Source of the DNA: JAODBJ01 sp963782465 | GTDB lineage: Bacteria; Actinomycetota; Acidimicrobiia; IMCC26256; PALSA-610 | NCBI GenBank assembly: GCA_963782465.1 | Contig: CAWAJR010000005.1 | Location: 186,001 to 250,000, forward strand | Length of the DNA stretch: 64,000 bases | Reading direction: 5' to 3' | Shown here: piece by piece, positions 51,291-60,065 of the stretch | Position numbering within the stretch: the first letter of the stretch is position 1 | How the letters are laid out: every line of letters starts with the position of its first letter | Made by a program: the position numbers and the translations under genes | Notes under the pieces: generated by a model | What the model was told of the DNA's origin: nothing | The model's database searches: none | What the model saw: only the letters and a program-made list of their open reading frames with translations

Positions 51291-53294
51291 GTGAACCCCG
51301 ACGATCCCGCCGGCGCCCCACGCCCGGAGCCCCCGCTCGACCCGTTGCCGGCCGCCCACGACGCGCGCATTCGCGAACTGGAGTCGGAGCTCGAAGCGCA
51401 ACGGCGACGCGAGACCGAACGGGTCGGCGAACTGCGCAAACTGCACGACCGGCGGTTGCGCCAACTCCGCGAATCGATCACGTACCGCGTCGGTGACGAA
51501 GTCGTCCACGCGGCGCGTTCACCGCGCCGCCTCGCCCGGCTCCCCTTGACCCTGCGGCGGCTCTACCGCCAACGCCGGATCGTCGCCGCGACCGCGGGCA
51601 TCGACCTGACCGCGGCGCCGGAACCGCGACGCTCGACGCGGGCGGCATCCGTCCTCGACGAGTTCACCTTCCGCTGCTTCGCCCCGGAGCTCACGCTCGT
51701 GCCACTCACCCGCTCGGGCTGGGAGCAGGAATTGCACGAGCGGCCCGACCTCCTCCTCGTCGAGTCGGCGTGGGAAGGCAACGGCGGCGAGTGGCGCTAC
51801 GCGGTCGGCAGCTGGGCGACGCAACAGCCCAACGCGCTTCGCGCGGTGGTCGAACGCTGCCGCGAACTCGGCGTCCCGAGCGTCTTCTGGAACAAAGAGG
51901 ACCCGGTGAACTTCGAGGTGTTCCTCGACGCGGCCCGCCATTTCGACGTCGTGTTCACCACCGACGCCGACACGATCCCGTGGTACCGCGACGCGCTCGG
52001 CCACGACCGCGTCGCGGCACTCCCGTTCGCGGCCCAACCGCAACTGCACAACCCGATCGGGAACCGCACCGACGTGCAGCCCCGGGTGTGCTTCGCGGGC
52101 AGCTGGCGGGGCGAGAAGTACGAGCAACGCGCCCACGACGCCGAGACGTTGCTCCGGCCCGCGCTCGACCTCGGGCTCCTCGACATCTTCGACCGGCAAG
52201 CCGGCACGCCCGATGCGTTCCCTGCCCCCTACGCGCGCGCCGTACTCGGTTCGCGTTCCTACGACGACACCGTCGCCGCGTACCGCCGCTACGCCGGGTT
52301 CCTCAACGTGAACTCGGTGTCGGTGTCGCCGACGATGTTCTCACGCCGCGTCTTCGAAGTGCTCGCGTCCGCGACACCGGTGATCTCCACACCGGCCCGC
52401 GGGATCACCGAGATGCTCGGCGACGCGGTGATCATCACCGACAGTGCGGCCGACACGGCGCGCGAGATCGAACACCTCGTCGCCGACCCCGACCACCGCG
52501 ACCGGGTCGGCCAGCGCGGGTACCGGCTCGTGATGGGCCATCACACCTATTCCGACCGCGTCGACACGATGCTCGATTTCGCCGGCATCGTCCCCCGGTA
52601 TCGCGAAGAACCGACGGTGTCGGTCCTGTGCGCGTCGATGCGGCCCGAACGGGCCGAGGCGGTGTTCGACGCGTTCGCGCAGCAGACCCACGCCGCCCGC
52701 GAGCTGATCTTCGTCACCAACGCCGACGGTTTCGACACCGACCTGCTGCACCGCCTCGCGGCCCGGGCCGGCAACGCGACGATCCTCGCCGTCGACCCGA
52801 ACGAACCGCTCGGCGTCTGCCTCAACGCGGCGCTCGACGAGTCGACCGGGCGCTACGTCGCGAAGTGGGACGACGACGACACCTACGGCCCCGAGTACCT
52901 CGCCGACGCGCTCCTCGCGTTCGGCTACGCCGACGCGGCGATCGTCGGCAAGACGACGTACTACGCCTACCTCCAGGCCGCCGACGCGACCGTCCTCCAC
53001 GAACCCGGGCGGGAGTTCGCCTACGTCAACCGGGTCGCGGGGGGCACGATCGTCGCCGACCGCGACCAGCTCGGCGACATCCGGTTCGCCTCGCTCCCCC
53101 GCGGCACCGACACCCGGTTCCTCCAGGACTGCCGGGAATCCGGCCTGCGCATCTTCTCCGCCGACCGGTTCAACTACCTCTTGCTGCGGCAGGCGAACCG
53201 GCGGGACCACACCTGGACCGTCTCGGATCGCGACTTCGAGAAGAACGCCACCCGGGCCGGGAGCGGCCGCTGCCTCGACCGTGTGATCGTCTGA
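51291..53294 (+). CDS. Two-domain glycosyltransferase: CgeB-like GT-B unit plus GT2 unit
   Basis: 667 residues, GTG start. An N-terminal coiled coil (DARIRELESELEAQRRRETE) leads into a GT-B part with LLLVESAWEGNGGEWRYAVG, VFWNKEDPVNFEVFLDAARH, CFAGSWRGEKYEQRA and FEVLASATPVISTPARGITE, the pattern of CgeB/DUF3880-type proteins. The last 230 residues form a short GT-A part with VSVLCASMRPERAEAVFDAF and the metal motif KWDDDDTYGPEYLADAL. Two catalytic domains in one chain suggest it adds two sugars or adds and extends. It has no membrane helix. The next gene is the second ABC exporter permease. Confidence 0.85.
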   Translation: MNPDDPAGAPRPEPPLDPLPAAHDARIRELESELEAQRRRETERVGELRKLHDRRLRQLRESITYRVGDEVVHAARSPRRLARLPLTLRRLYRQRRIVAATAGIDLTAAPEPRRSTRAASVLDEFTFRCFAPELTLVPLTRSGWEQELHERPDLLLVESAWEGNGGEWRYAVGSWATQQPNALRAVVERCRELGVPSVFWNKEDPVNFEVFLDAARHFDVVFTTDADTIPWYRDALGHDRVAALPFAAQPQLHNPIGNRTDVQPRVCFAGSWRGEKYEQRAHDAETLLRPALDLGLLDIFDRQAGTPDAFPAPYARAVLGSRSYDDTVAAYRRYAGFLNVNSVSVSPTMFSRRVFEVLASATPVISTPARGITEMLGDAVIITDSAADTAREIEHLVADPDHRDRVGQRGYRLVMGHHTYSDRVDTMLDFAGIVPRYREEPTVSVLCASMRPERAEAVFDAFAQQTHAARELIFVTNADGFDTDLLHRLAARAGNATILAVDPNEPLGVCLNAALDESTGRYVAKWDDDDTYGPEYLADALLAFGYADAAIVGKTTYYAYLQAADATVLHEPGREFAYVNRVAGGTIVADRDQLGDIRFASLPRGTDTRFLQDCRESGLRIFSADRFNYLLLRQANRRDHTWTVSDRDFEKNATRAGSGRCLDRVIV

Positions 53295-53324
53295 ACTCCT
53301 GTCTGAGCCGACGCCACCCGGCTG

Positions 53325-53330
53325 TATAGG
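53325..53330 (+). promoter_or_regulatory. Possible -10 element ahead of the second ABC exporter
   Basis: TATAGG, preceded by TG, lies 15 nt upstream of the permease ATG in the 51-bp gap after the two-domain glycosyltransferase. A matching -35 is not clear. Weak evidence that the exporter has its own promoter. Confidence 0.3.
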
Positions 53331-53345
53331 CTCCAACGGATCGCG

Positions 53346-54203
53346 ATGGCAACGAAACGGGTATCTCCCAAAGCGATGCGCCGGGCCGGCCTCACGAACG
53401 TGGGCGAACGGCAGTACGTCGAGGACTACCTCCAAGACGTCTGGAACCGGCGCGAGTTCGCGGTTGCGGTGCCGCTCGGCCAATTGCGCGCGCAGCACAT
53501 GAACACGCTGCTCGGGAACCTCTGGCACGTGATCAACCCGCTGATGCTCATGGGCGTCTACTTCACCCTGTTCGGCCTGATCCTCCATACGAACCGGGGT
53601 ATCTCGAACTTCCTCGGTTTCATCGCGGTCGGCGTGTTCACGTTCCACTACACGCAGCGTTCCGTCTCGGTGAGCGCCGCGTCGGTGTTCGGGAACCAGG
53701 GCCTCATCCGCGCGATCTACTTCCCCCGCTCGATCCTCCCGCTCTCCGCCGTCATCGGCCAGACGGTCGCGTTCTTCCCGGCGATCGTCACGATGCTCGT
53801 CGTGACGATCCTGAGCGGCGGCCTGCCCCGCCCCGCGTGGTTACTGCTGGTACCGCTCTTCGCGCTGCAGGCCATCTTCAACCTGGGCGCGGCGTTCATC
53901 GTGGCCCGCATCGGCGACGCGTACGAAGACTTCACGCAGATCCTCCCGCACTTCTTCCGGATCCTGATCTACATGTCGGGCGCGATGTACTCCGTCGACA
54001 CCCGCTTCATCCACAGCGCGCTCACCCGGTACCTGTTCGAGATGAACCCGATGTACTCGTTCATCTCGCTCGCTCGGGGTGCGGTGCTCGGGTTGCCGAC
54101 CCACATCGGCGAATTCGCCTCGGTGATCGGCTGGTCGTTCATGCTGCTGATCGTCGGCTTCTTCTACTTCCGCGCCGGTGAGCATGGCTACGGTCGAGGC
54201 TGA
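53346..54203 (+). CDS. Polysaccharide ABC exporter permease (second system, galactan-exporter-like)
   Basis: 285 residues, ATG start. The N-terminus includes YVEDYLQDVWNRREFAVAVP, then LLGNLWHVINPLMLMGVYFT and the ABC-2 core with six helices; NQGLIRAIYFPRSILPLSAV is the conserved cytoplasmic loop. The sequence resembles the permease of the mycobacterial galactan exporter pair (Rv3783/Rv3781) more than the Wzm at 44054. It overlaps the ATPase gene by 26 bp. Confidence 0.88.
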   Translation: MATKRVSPKAMRRAGLTNVGERQYVEDYLQDVWNRREFAVAVPLGQLRAQHMNTLLGNLWHVINPLMLMGVYFTLFGLILHTNRGISNFLGFIAVGVFTFHYTQRSVSVSAASVFGNQGLIRAIYFPRSILPLSAVIGQTVAFFPAIVTMLVVTILSGGLPRPAWLLLVPLFALQAIFNLGAAFIVARIGDAYEDFTQILPHFFRILIYMSGAMYSVDTRFIHSALTRYLFEMNPMYSFISLARGAVLGLPTHIGEFASVIGWSFMLLIVGFFYFRAGEHGYGRG

Positions 54204-55092
54204 GCCCAACCCCCCGCCGCGGCCACGCTGGAAGAAGGAGCCGCCGCCGCTCGACGCGCCGCTCGCGGTCGTGATCGACAACGTCAGCATCACCTACGAG
54301 ATCTTCCAGGAGGCGCGCATCGGCCTGCGCTCCGTGATCACGCGCGGGTTCCAGGGACGCGCCAAACGTGAGATCCAGGCGATCAAGAAGATGTCGTTCC
54401 AGGTCCGGCAGGGGGAAAGTGTCGGCCTGGTCGGTGGGAACGGCGCCGGGAAGAGCACGCTGCTCGCGTCGATCGCCGGGCTGCTCCCGGTGCGCAGGGG
54501 CGCGATCTACGCACGGACCCGCCCGACATTGCTCGGCGTCGCCGCTGCGCTCAACCCGTCGTTGTCGGGGCGGCGCAACATCTACCTCGGCGGGCTCGCC
54601 CTCGGGCTGTCGAGCGCCGACATCGAGCGTCAGGTCGAGCAGATCATCGAGTTCTCCGGCCTCGAAGAGTTCATCGACCTCCCCATGCGCGCGTACTCGT
54701 CGGGCATGCGCGCGCGCCTGCACTTCTCGATCGCGACGGCGGTCGCGCCCGAGATCCTGCTGATCGACGAGGCGCTCGCCGTCGGCGACCGGGAGTTCCG
54801 GCGCCGCAGCGCGCGCCGCATCGAAGAGATCCGCGGCCACGCCGGCACGATCTTCCTCGTGTCGCACAATCTCAACGAGATCCGCCGCATGTGCACGCGC
54901 GCGATCTGGATCGACCACGGCACGATGCTGATGGACGGCGACCCCGAAGAAGTCGTCGACGCCTACGAACGGCGCGACGACGAGCGAGCCATCGAAGCCG
55001 GGGAAGACATCACCGTCGACGACGGGCTCATCGACGACCCGGGAGCCGGCGCCACACAGGCCAGCCTCGGGGACATCTCCGACACCTGGTAG
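54178..55092 (+). CDS. Polysaccharide ABC exporter ATPase (second system, short form)
   Basis: 304 residues. Walker A GGNGAGKST, signature YSSGM and Walker B EILLIDEALAVGDREF are intact. In contrast to the Wzt at 42864, it lacks a C-terminal carbohydrate-binding domain; the chain ends soon after the nucleotide-binding part. That matches the mycobacterial galactan exporter ATPase type, in which export is not gated by chain capping. The GTG at 54178 and ATG at 54184 are both possible starts. It converges with the flippase gene after 51 bp containing a 6-bp GC stem. Confidence 0.9.
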   Translation: MSMATVEAEPNPPPRPRWKKEPPPLDAPLAVVIDNVSITYEIFQEARIGLRSVITRGFQGRAKREIQAIKKMSFQVRQGESVGLVGGNGAGKSTLLASIAGLLPVRRGAIYARTRPTLLGVAAALNPSLSGRRNIYLGGLALGLSSADIERQVEQIIEFSGLEEFIDLPMRAYSSGMRARLHFSIATAVAPEILLIDEALAVGDREFRRRSARRIEEIRGHAGTIFLVSHNLNEIRRMCTRAIWIDHGTMLMDGDPEEVVDAYERRDDERAIEAGEDITVDDGLIDDPGAGATQASLGDISDTW

Positions 55093-55143
55093 GACCGCCG
55101 GCCGGCAGGCCCGCGACGATCCACGACGGGCCGGGCGCGCGGG

Positions 55144-56376
55144 TCACTCCCGGGGCGGGTGCACCGAAACGGCGATCGCGACCATCACGGCGAAGGTCGT
55201 GACCTGCGAGACCGCGAACGCGATCCCGACCCGTGCCGGCGCGCCGTGCCCCACGAACGCGAGCGACACCGCACCGACCACGACGCCGAGCACGGTCGCC
55301 GCGAACGCCGACCCGCTGCGACGCTGCACCACGAGCAGCAGGGTGAGCACCAGCACCCCGAGCGCGACCGTGCAGCCGAGCGCGATGGTCGCGACCACCA
55401 GGCGCGTCGTGTCGACAGTGCGGCCGAACACGACGTGCAGCACGCTGCGCCCGATCGCCCACGCGGCGAGGGTCGCGGCCGCCGACGCGGCGACCGTTGC
55501 CGCGGCGGTGAGCCCGGTGACCCGCCGGATGAGGTCGAGCCGCCCGATCGCGACCCAGCGCGCGAACTCGGCGGTCAGCATCACCGACACGAACACCGCC
55601 ACCACCATCGGAGCACGCGCGAGCGCGAACGCGGCGAACGTGGCCGTGACCTCCCGGTCGGAGCCACCGAGCACCGCGACGATGACCGGCGCGGCCGAGA
55701 GCAACACCTGACCGACGAACGAGGCACCCACCAGGCCACCGAAGTCGGCGGCGAACCGTTCGCGTGTCGCGCCGGCCTGCCACGGCGCGAGCCGGAACGC
55801 GGTCGGCCAGAAGAGTGCCACCGCGAACCCCGCGAGCAGCGCGACCGCGAACGCCGGGACCCCGCCGCTCGCGGCGACGACCACGACACCGGCCGCGACC
55901 CGCAACAGGTTCTCGATCGCGATCGACAGCGCCGTCTCGCGGAAGCGCCCGCGGCCGGCAAGCAACCCGCGCGACGCGCCGACGCCGGCCATCCCGACGG
56001 TGACCAGCGCGACAAGCGCCGGGTACACGAACGAGCCGCGATGGAACACCGAGTGACGCCAGAGCGCCGCGGCGGCACCGAGCACGACCGCGAGCGACGT
56101 GACGGCCATCGCGACCCCGACAAGCTCGCGCCGCAGGCGCGCCCCGGTCGGGTCGATGTGCAAGCCGCGCACGATCCAGTGCTGGATCGGGAAGGTGACG
56201 ACCGACGCCTCGGCCGACCACAGGCTCCACAGCACACCTACGGGAGCGAACGCACGGCTGCCGTAGTGGCGGGTGCCGAGCACGACGTAGGCGTAGGCGC
56301 CGATCCCGGCGACGACCGATGCGATCGTGAGCAGGGTCGCGTCGCGTCCGCGCCGTTGCAGGTACTCGGCCGTCAT
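55144..56376 (-). CDS. Wzx-like polysaccharide flippase (MOP superfamily)
   Basis: 410 residues with about twelve hydrophobic segments. TIASVVAGIGAYAYVVLGTR, HYGSRAFAPVGVLWSLW and FADFGGLVGASFVGQVLLSA fit the oligosaccharide-flippase/PST family, although no strictly diagnostic residue exists. Flippases move lipid-linked repeat units across the membrane. It has a 4-bp overlap with the sulfotransferase gene upstream, so it is part of the transcript beginning near 59277. Confidence 0.82.
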   Translation of the reverse strand: MTAEYLQRRGRDATLLTIASVVAGIGAYAYVVLGTRHYGSRAFAPVGVLWSLWSAEASVVTFPIQHWIVRGLHIDPTGARLRRELVGVAMAVTSLAVVLGAAAALWRHSVFHRGSFVYPALVALVTVGMAGVGASRGLLAGRGRFRETALSIAIENLLRVAAGVVVVAASGGVPAFAVALLAGFAVALFWPTAFRLAPWQAGATRERFAADFGGLVGASFVGQVLLSAAPVIVAVLGGSDREVTATFAAFALARAPMVVAVFVSVMLTAEFARWVAIGRLDLIRRVTGLTAAATVAASAAATLAAWAIGRSVLHVVFGRTVDTTRLVVATIALGCTVALGVLVLTLLLVVQRRSGSAFAATVLGVVVGAVSLAFVGHGAPARVGIAFAVSQVTTFAVMVAIAVSVHPPRE

Positions 56377-57146
56377 TGCCAGAGGCGCAGCGGTGAGCCG
56401 AGCAGGCGTTCGAGACGGGCGTTCGCATCGCGGTAGTAGGCCCGGAGAAACGATCGCGTCTCGGCCCCGGGCTGCGCGTCTCCCGCGCTGGCGTTCACCG
56501 GCCGGCGGGCCGGCTCCGAGCGCCGGAAGGTCGCGTCGACGCCGAGCTGCGCGTACAGGGTCGCCTCCGCCTCGGTGCCGCCCGCCAGCAACTCCTCCAG
56601 CACGACGATGATCAGCTGCTCGCGCGCGACGTACAGCAGGTACTGCTCGAGATAGTCGATGTAGCGGCCGCGGCGCACGTAGTCGTACGGCGAGACCGAG
56701 AACCGTTCGCGGTCATAGGGGCGGTCCCACGCCGCCGCGTTCGACAACGCCTCGTCGACGGGCAACGTCTCGAACCCGTGCTCGCAGGTGAAGCGGTAGT
56801 TCGACACCGCGCGCTCGACCGGGTCACGAACGACGACCAGGACGCGGGCGCCGGGGAGCATCGTCACGATCCGCGACGCCGTGACCGGGTGTTCCAGGTA
56901 GCTCGTGCTCTTCTCGCCCCGGACGCGCGCGCCGGGCTTCCCCGAGAAGTACTCGTGCTCGTAGGAGGCGAGCCCGCGCGCGTAGGCCGCGTCGTCGAGA
57001 AAGAACTTCGGCTCCGGCCGCATCGGTTTCGCCATCTCGATCTCGGGATGCTCGTCGAGCATCCGGTACACGTAGGTGGTTCCCGAACGCTGCGCCCCCG
57101 CGATGACGAAATGCCCGAAGGCGGAACCGCCGGACGGCTCAGGCAC
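56373..57146 (-). CDS. PAPS-dependent sulfotransferase
   Basis: 257 residues, GTG start. The 5'-phosphosulfate-binding loop is HFVIAGAQRSGTTYVYRML and the 3'-phosphate motif is VLVVVRDPVERAVSNYRFTC. A final RGRYIDYLEQYLLYVAREQL matches sulfotransferase domain family members that act on carbohydrates. The enzyme should transfer sulfate from PAPS to a sugar hydroxyl. No PAPS-synthesis gene is in the window. Neighbours are a flippase, a membrane GT2 and a WecE-type transaminase, all in one minus-strand run, so a sulfated glycan is plausible. Confidence 0.88.
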   Translation of the reverse strand: MPEPSGGSAFGHFVIAGAQRSGTTYVYRMLDEHPEIEMAKPMRPEPKFFLDDAAYARGLASYEHEYFSGKPGARVRGEKSTSYLEHPVTASRIVTMLPGARVLVVVRDPVERAVSNYRFTCEHGFETLPVDEALSNAAAWDRPYDRERFSVSPYDYVRRGRYIDYLEQYLLYVAREQLIIVVLEELLAGGTEAEATLYAQLGVDATFRRSEPARRPVNASAGDAQPGAETRSFLRAYYRDANARLERLLGSPLRLWQ

Positions 57147-58116
57147 CGACCTGCTCGACGACGTGATAAGGCTCCTGCGCCGTGACCTGGTTCAAGGTGC
57201 GAACGACATACTCGCCGAGCATGCTGAGCATCGCGATGACGACTCCGTTGAAGAACGCGAGCAGCACGACGACCGATGTCCAACCCGCGACATTCGACGA
57301 ACTGACGAGACCGCGCACGACGAGCACCAGGCCCGCGACGAGGCTCACCCCGGAGATCGCGAACCCGATGGCGGCCGAGAACCGCAGCGGGAACGACGAA
57401 TAGCTGAACAGGATGCGCAGCACGAGGCGGGAGATGCGCAGCAGGCTGTAGTTGCTCTTCCCGACCGGCCGGGGTGCATGCTCGACGAGCACGTTGGAAC
57501 GGTTACTCGAGTACAGGAGCGCCTGCCCCGTGATGTACGGGTAGGCGCTGCGCGACGAGCAGATGCGGTCGACCACATCGCGCCGCAGGATGCGGAAGTT
57601 CGACACCACGAGGTCGGCCGGCTGCCCGAAGATCCGCCGGTTCAGCAGGCCCATCAGCCGGCTGCCGAGCGTGCGGTGTGCGGCAGCCTGCTTGCGCCGG
57701 AACTGACCGAACACGACGTCGCGGTCGTGCATCGCTTCTCGGATGAGATGGATGATCTCCTCCGGTGGGTTCTGCAAGTCGTCGTCGAGGGTGATGACGT
57801 AGTCGCCGTGCGATGCCCGCATCCCACACAGGTTCGCGTTGTGCTGCCCGTAGTTGCGCAGGAGATTGACGGCACGAACGTGCTCGTACTGTGCGGCTTT
57901 GTCCCGCAAGACCTGCCACGACCCGTCGGCGCTGCCGTCGTTGACGAGGATGATCTCGTACTTGAACGACTCCCGCTCGAAGAACGCGACCGTACGATCG
58001 ATGGTCTCCCCGACGATCCCGGCGCTGTTGAACACGGGGATCACGACCGAGTAGGTGTAGGCGCGTTCGTCGAGGACGGGCGCGTCGATCGTGATCTCCG
58101 ACGGTGCCGGTTTCAC
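57139..58116 (-). CDS. GT2-family polyprenyl-phosphate glycosyltransferase (GtrB/DPM1-like)
   Basis: 325 residues, GTG start. YSVVIPVFNSAGIVGETIDR, IILVNDGSADGSWQVLRDKA, NLLRNYGQHNANLCGMRASH and the metal motif YVITLDDDLQNPPEEIIHLI are those of polyprenyl-phosphate glycosyltransferases. Two C-terminal membrane helices (FPLRFSAAIGFAISGVSLVA and the following one) support that. It would make a lipid-linked sugar for GT-C enzymes or for side-chain transfer. It overlaps the sulfotransferase by 8 bp and follows the transaminase gene by 9 bp. Confidence 0.92.
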   Translation of the reverse strand: MKPAPSEITIDAPVLDERAYTYSVVIPVFNSAGIVGETIDRTVAFFERESFKYEIILVNDGSADGSWQVLRDKAAQYEHVRAVNLLRNYGQHNANLCGMRASHGDYVITLDDDLQNPPEEIIHLIREAMHDRDVVFGQFRRKQAAAHRTLGSRLMGLLNRRIFGQPADLVVSNFRILRRDVVDRICSSRSAYPYITGQALLYSSNRSNVLVEHAPRPVGKSNYSLLRISRLVLRILFSYSSFPLRFSAAIGFAISGVSLVAGLVLVVRGLVSSSNVAGWTSVVVLLAFFNGVVIAMLSMLGEYVVRTLNQVTAQEPYHVVEQVGA

Positions 58117-58125
58117 GTCATCGCC

Positions 58126-59277
58126 TCACGCGTGGCGGATGCCGCGCAGCGCGAACGTGAACGCCCTGACGATGCGTTCCGCGTCGGCGGCCGAGAGGTT
58201 GTTGTGGAACGGCAGGCGCAACAGGCGCCCGCTGATGTCGTCGGTGACGGGGCACTCCGTCGGCCGCGCCGCGGCGCGCCGACCGCCGGGCGAACTGTGC
58301 AGCGGCACGTAGTGGAACGTCGGTTGCACACCCTGTTCACGCATCGTCGTCAGCACCCAGTCGCGTGTGGCGCGATCAGGGAGGAGGACGTAGTACATGT
58401 GGTACGCCTGGTGGCGGTCGATCGGCACCACGGGGAGCCGGAAACCGAACTCCTCCGCGAGCGGGGCGAGAAGCTGCTGGTAGCGGTCGAACACGACCTT
58501 GCGTTTGCCGAGGATCACGTCGCGCCGTTCGAGCTGGCCGAACAGGTACGCGGCGAGCACTTCGCTCAGGCCGAACGACGAGCCGACATCCTGCCACGAG
58601 TACTTGTCGACCGAACCGAGCATGAACGCGCGCCGGTTCGTGCCCTTGTCGTAGAGCACGTGCGCGCGCTCGACGTCGGCGTCGTCGTTCACGACGAGGG
58701 CGCCGCCTTCACCACAGATGAAGTTCTTCGTCTCGTGGAAGCTGAGCGTCGCGAACCGCCCGATGCTGCCGAGCGGACGGTCGCGGTACGAGCCGAAAAG
58801 CCCGTGCGCGTTGTCTTCGACGATGTCGATGCTCGTCCCTTCGAGCGCACGGGCGATGCCCGCCATGTCGCACCCGATACCCGCGTAGTGCACGGGGACG
58901 ACGGCGCGGACGCGTTCGTCGACCAGTTGCTCGAGATGGCCGGGGTCGAGGCCGAGGGCCTGGTCTTCGATGTCGCAGAACAGGACCTTCGCACCCTGGC
59001 GCGCGAACGCGAGGGCGGTCGACACGAACGTGAACGACGGGACGACCACCGTGTCGCCGGGGCCGAGGTCCATCAGCATCGCCGACATCTCGAGCGCGCT
59101 CGTGCACGACGTGGTGAGCAGCACGTCGCGCGCGCCGATGAAGTCGCGGATCAACTCGGCTGCCGCGGCCGAGTACGGGCCCGAGGCCGAGGTGTGGCCG
59201 GTTTCGACCGCCGTCTGGATGTAGGCAAGCTCGTTGCCTTCGAGCGCTGGTCGGTTGAAACGGATGACGTCGTCCAC
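58126..59277 (-). CDS. wecE: dTDP-4-amino-4,6-dideoxygalactose transaminase (WecE/RffA type)
   Basis: 383 residues. The PLP lysine lies in LSFHETKNFICGEGGALV. VVPSFTFVSTALAFARQGAK, VVPVHYAGIGCDM and YDKGTNRRAFMLGSVDKYSW are the motifs that separate WecE enzymes from other DegT aminotransferases. The reaction is aminotransfer from glutamate to dTDP-4-keto-6-deoxyglucose, giving dTDP-Fuc4N. The GTG at 59277 is behind a strong GGGGGAGGA ribosome site. The usual partner acetyltransferase WecD and the RmlAB genes are not in the window. Confidence 0.92.
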   Translation of the reverse strand: MDDVIRFNRPALEGNELAYIQTAVETGHTSASGPYSAAAAELIRDFIGARDVLLTTSCTSALEMSAMLMDLGPGDTVVVPSFTFVSTALAFARQGAKVLFCDIEDQALGLDPGHLEQLVDERVRAVVPVHYAGIGCDMAGIARALEGTSIDIVEDNAHGLFGSYRDRPLGSIGRFATLSFHETKNFICGEGGALVVNDDADVERAHVLYDKGTNRRAFMLGSVDKYSWQDVGSSFGLSEVLAAYLFGQLERRDVILGKRKVVFDRYQQLLAPLAEEFGFRLPVVPIDRHQAYHMYYVLLPDRATRDWVLTTMREQGVQPTFHYVPLHSSPGGRRAAARPTECPVTDDISGRLLRLPFHNNLSAADAERIVRAFTFALRGIRHA

Positions 59278-59336
59278 GCCGAGTTCCTCCCCCGGGCCGC
59301 GCCGACAACCGGGCGAACCGGCGCCCGTGCCGGTAC

Positions 59337-60065
59337 TCACGGTACCGTCGAGACGGCCCCGAACCCGGGAACCGCCGGGCCCGGCACCGGGCGCGGGACC
59401 CGGCAAACCAGGGCGCAATGATCGTACGGGACGCGCAGGAGATCGTCGTGGCGCTCGACGCTCACCTCGTCGAACGATGTCCTCGCCAGCGCTTCATAGC
59501 CATCAGGCGTGCGCACATGCTGCCCACGATCACGGCTCACGACGAGACGTGACAGCGCAGTCTGGTCGGGGGAGAAACAGGGGTCGATGGTGGCGAGCAA
59601 ACCGCCCGGCGCGAGCACGCCTGCGGCCATCGTGAACAGCCGCTCGGCCGCGGCATCGTCGATGTGGTGGAGCACACCCTTGGCCACGACGCGATCGAAG
59701 CGGCCGAGCGGCGCGGCGTCGACCGCGGCGACATCGCCGACGAAGAAACGCCCACGATCGCCGAAGTGCTCACGAGCCGAGGCGATGTAACGCTCGCTCA
59801 AATCGAAGCCGACGTAGTCGACATTCGGCATCCAGTCGAGGAGGTCGGCCGGCCCGCAACCGATGTCGAGGACGCGCTGCCCGGGTTCGGGCTTCAGGTA
59901 ACGCTCGATCAGCGCCCGGCGCACGTTCGGCGAACCGATCGCGCGCTGGAAGGTCTCGTAGACGCGCGGCACGGTGAGCACGGCCCGCAGGCCCGTGTTC
60001 CGTTCCGCAGGTCGATCGCCGGCCGTCACGTGCTCATCACGGGCGCCAGCGTACGGTCCGGTCAC
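59337..60065 (-). CDS. Class I SAM-dependent methyltransferase
   Basis: 242 residues, GTG start overlapping the upstream stop. VYETFQRAIGSPNVRRALIE is a shared N-terminus of glycan-cluster methyltransferases. Motif I reads QRVLDIGCGPADLLDWM; DRVVAKGVLHHIDDAAAERL and APGGLLATIDPCFSPDQTAL follow. The target is unknown. The 60-bp gap to the wecE start is GC-rich with several short inverted repeats but no T-run. Confidence 0.85.
   Translation of the reverse strand: MTGPYAGARDEHVTAGDRPAERNTGLRAVLTVPRVYETFQRAIGSPNVRRALIERYLKPEPGQRVLDIGCGPADLLDWMPNVDYVGFDLSERYIASAREHFGDRGRFFVGDVAAVDAAPLGRFDRVVAKGVLHHIDDAAAERLFTMAAGVLAPGGLLATIDPCFSPDQTALSRLVVSRDRGQHVRTPDGYEALARTSFDEVSVERHDDLLRVPYDHCALVCRVPRPVPGPAVPGFGAVSTVP

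Noticed and set aside
55093..55143. GGCCCG/CGGGCC stem between convergent genes as a terminator
   Set aside because: A 6-bp GC stem is expected by chance at this base composition, and there is no U-run.
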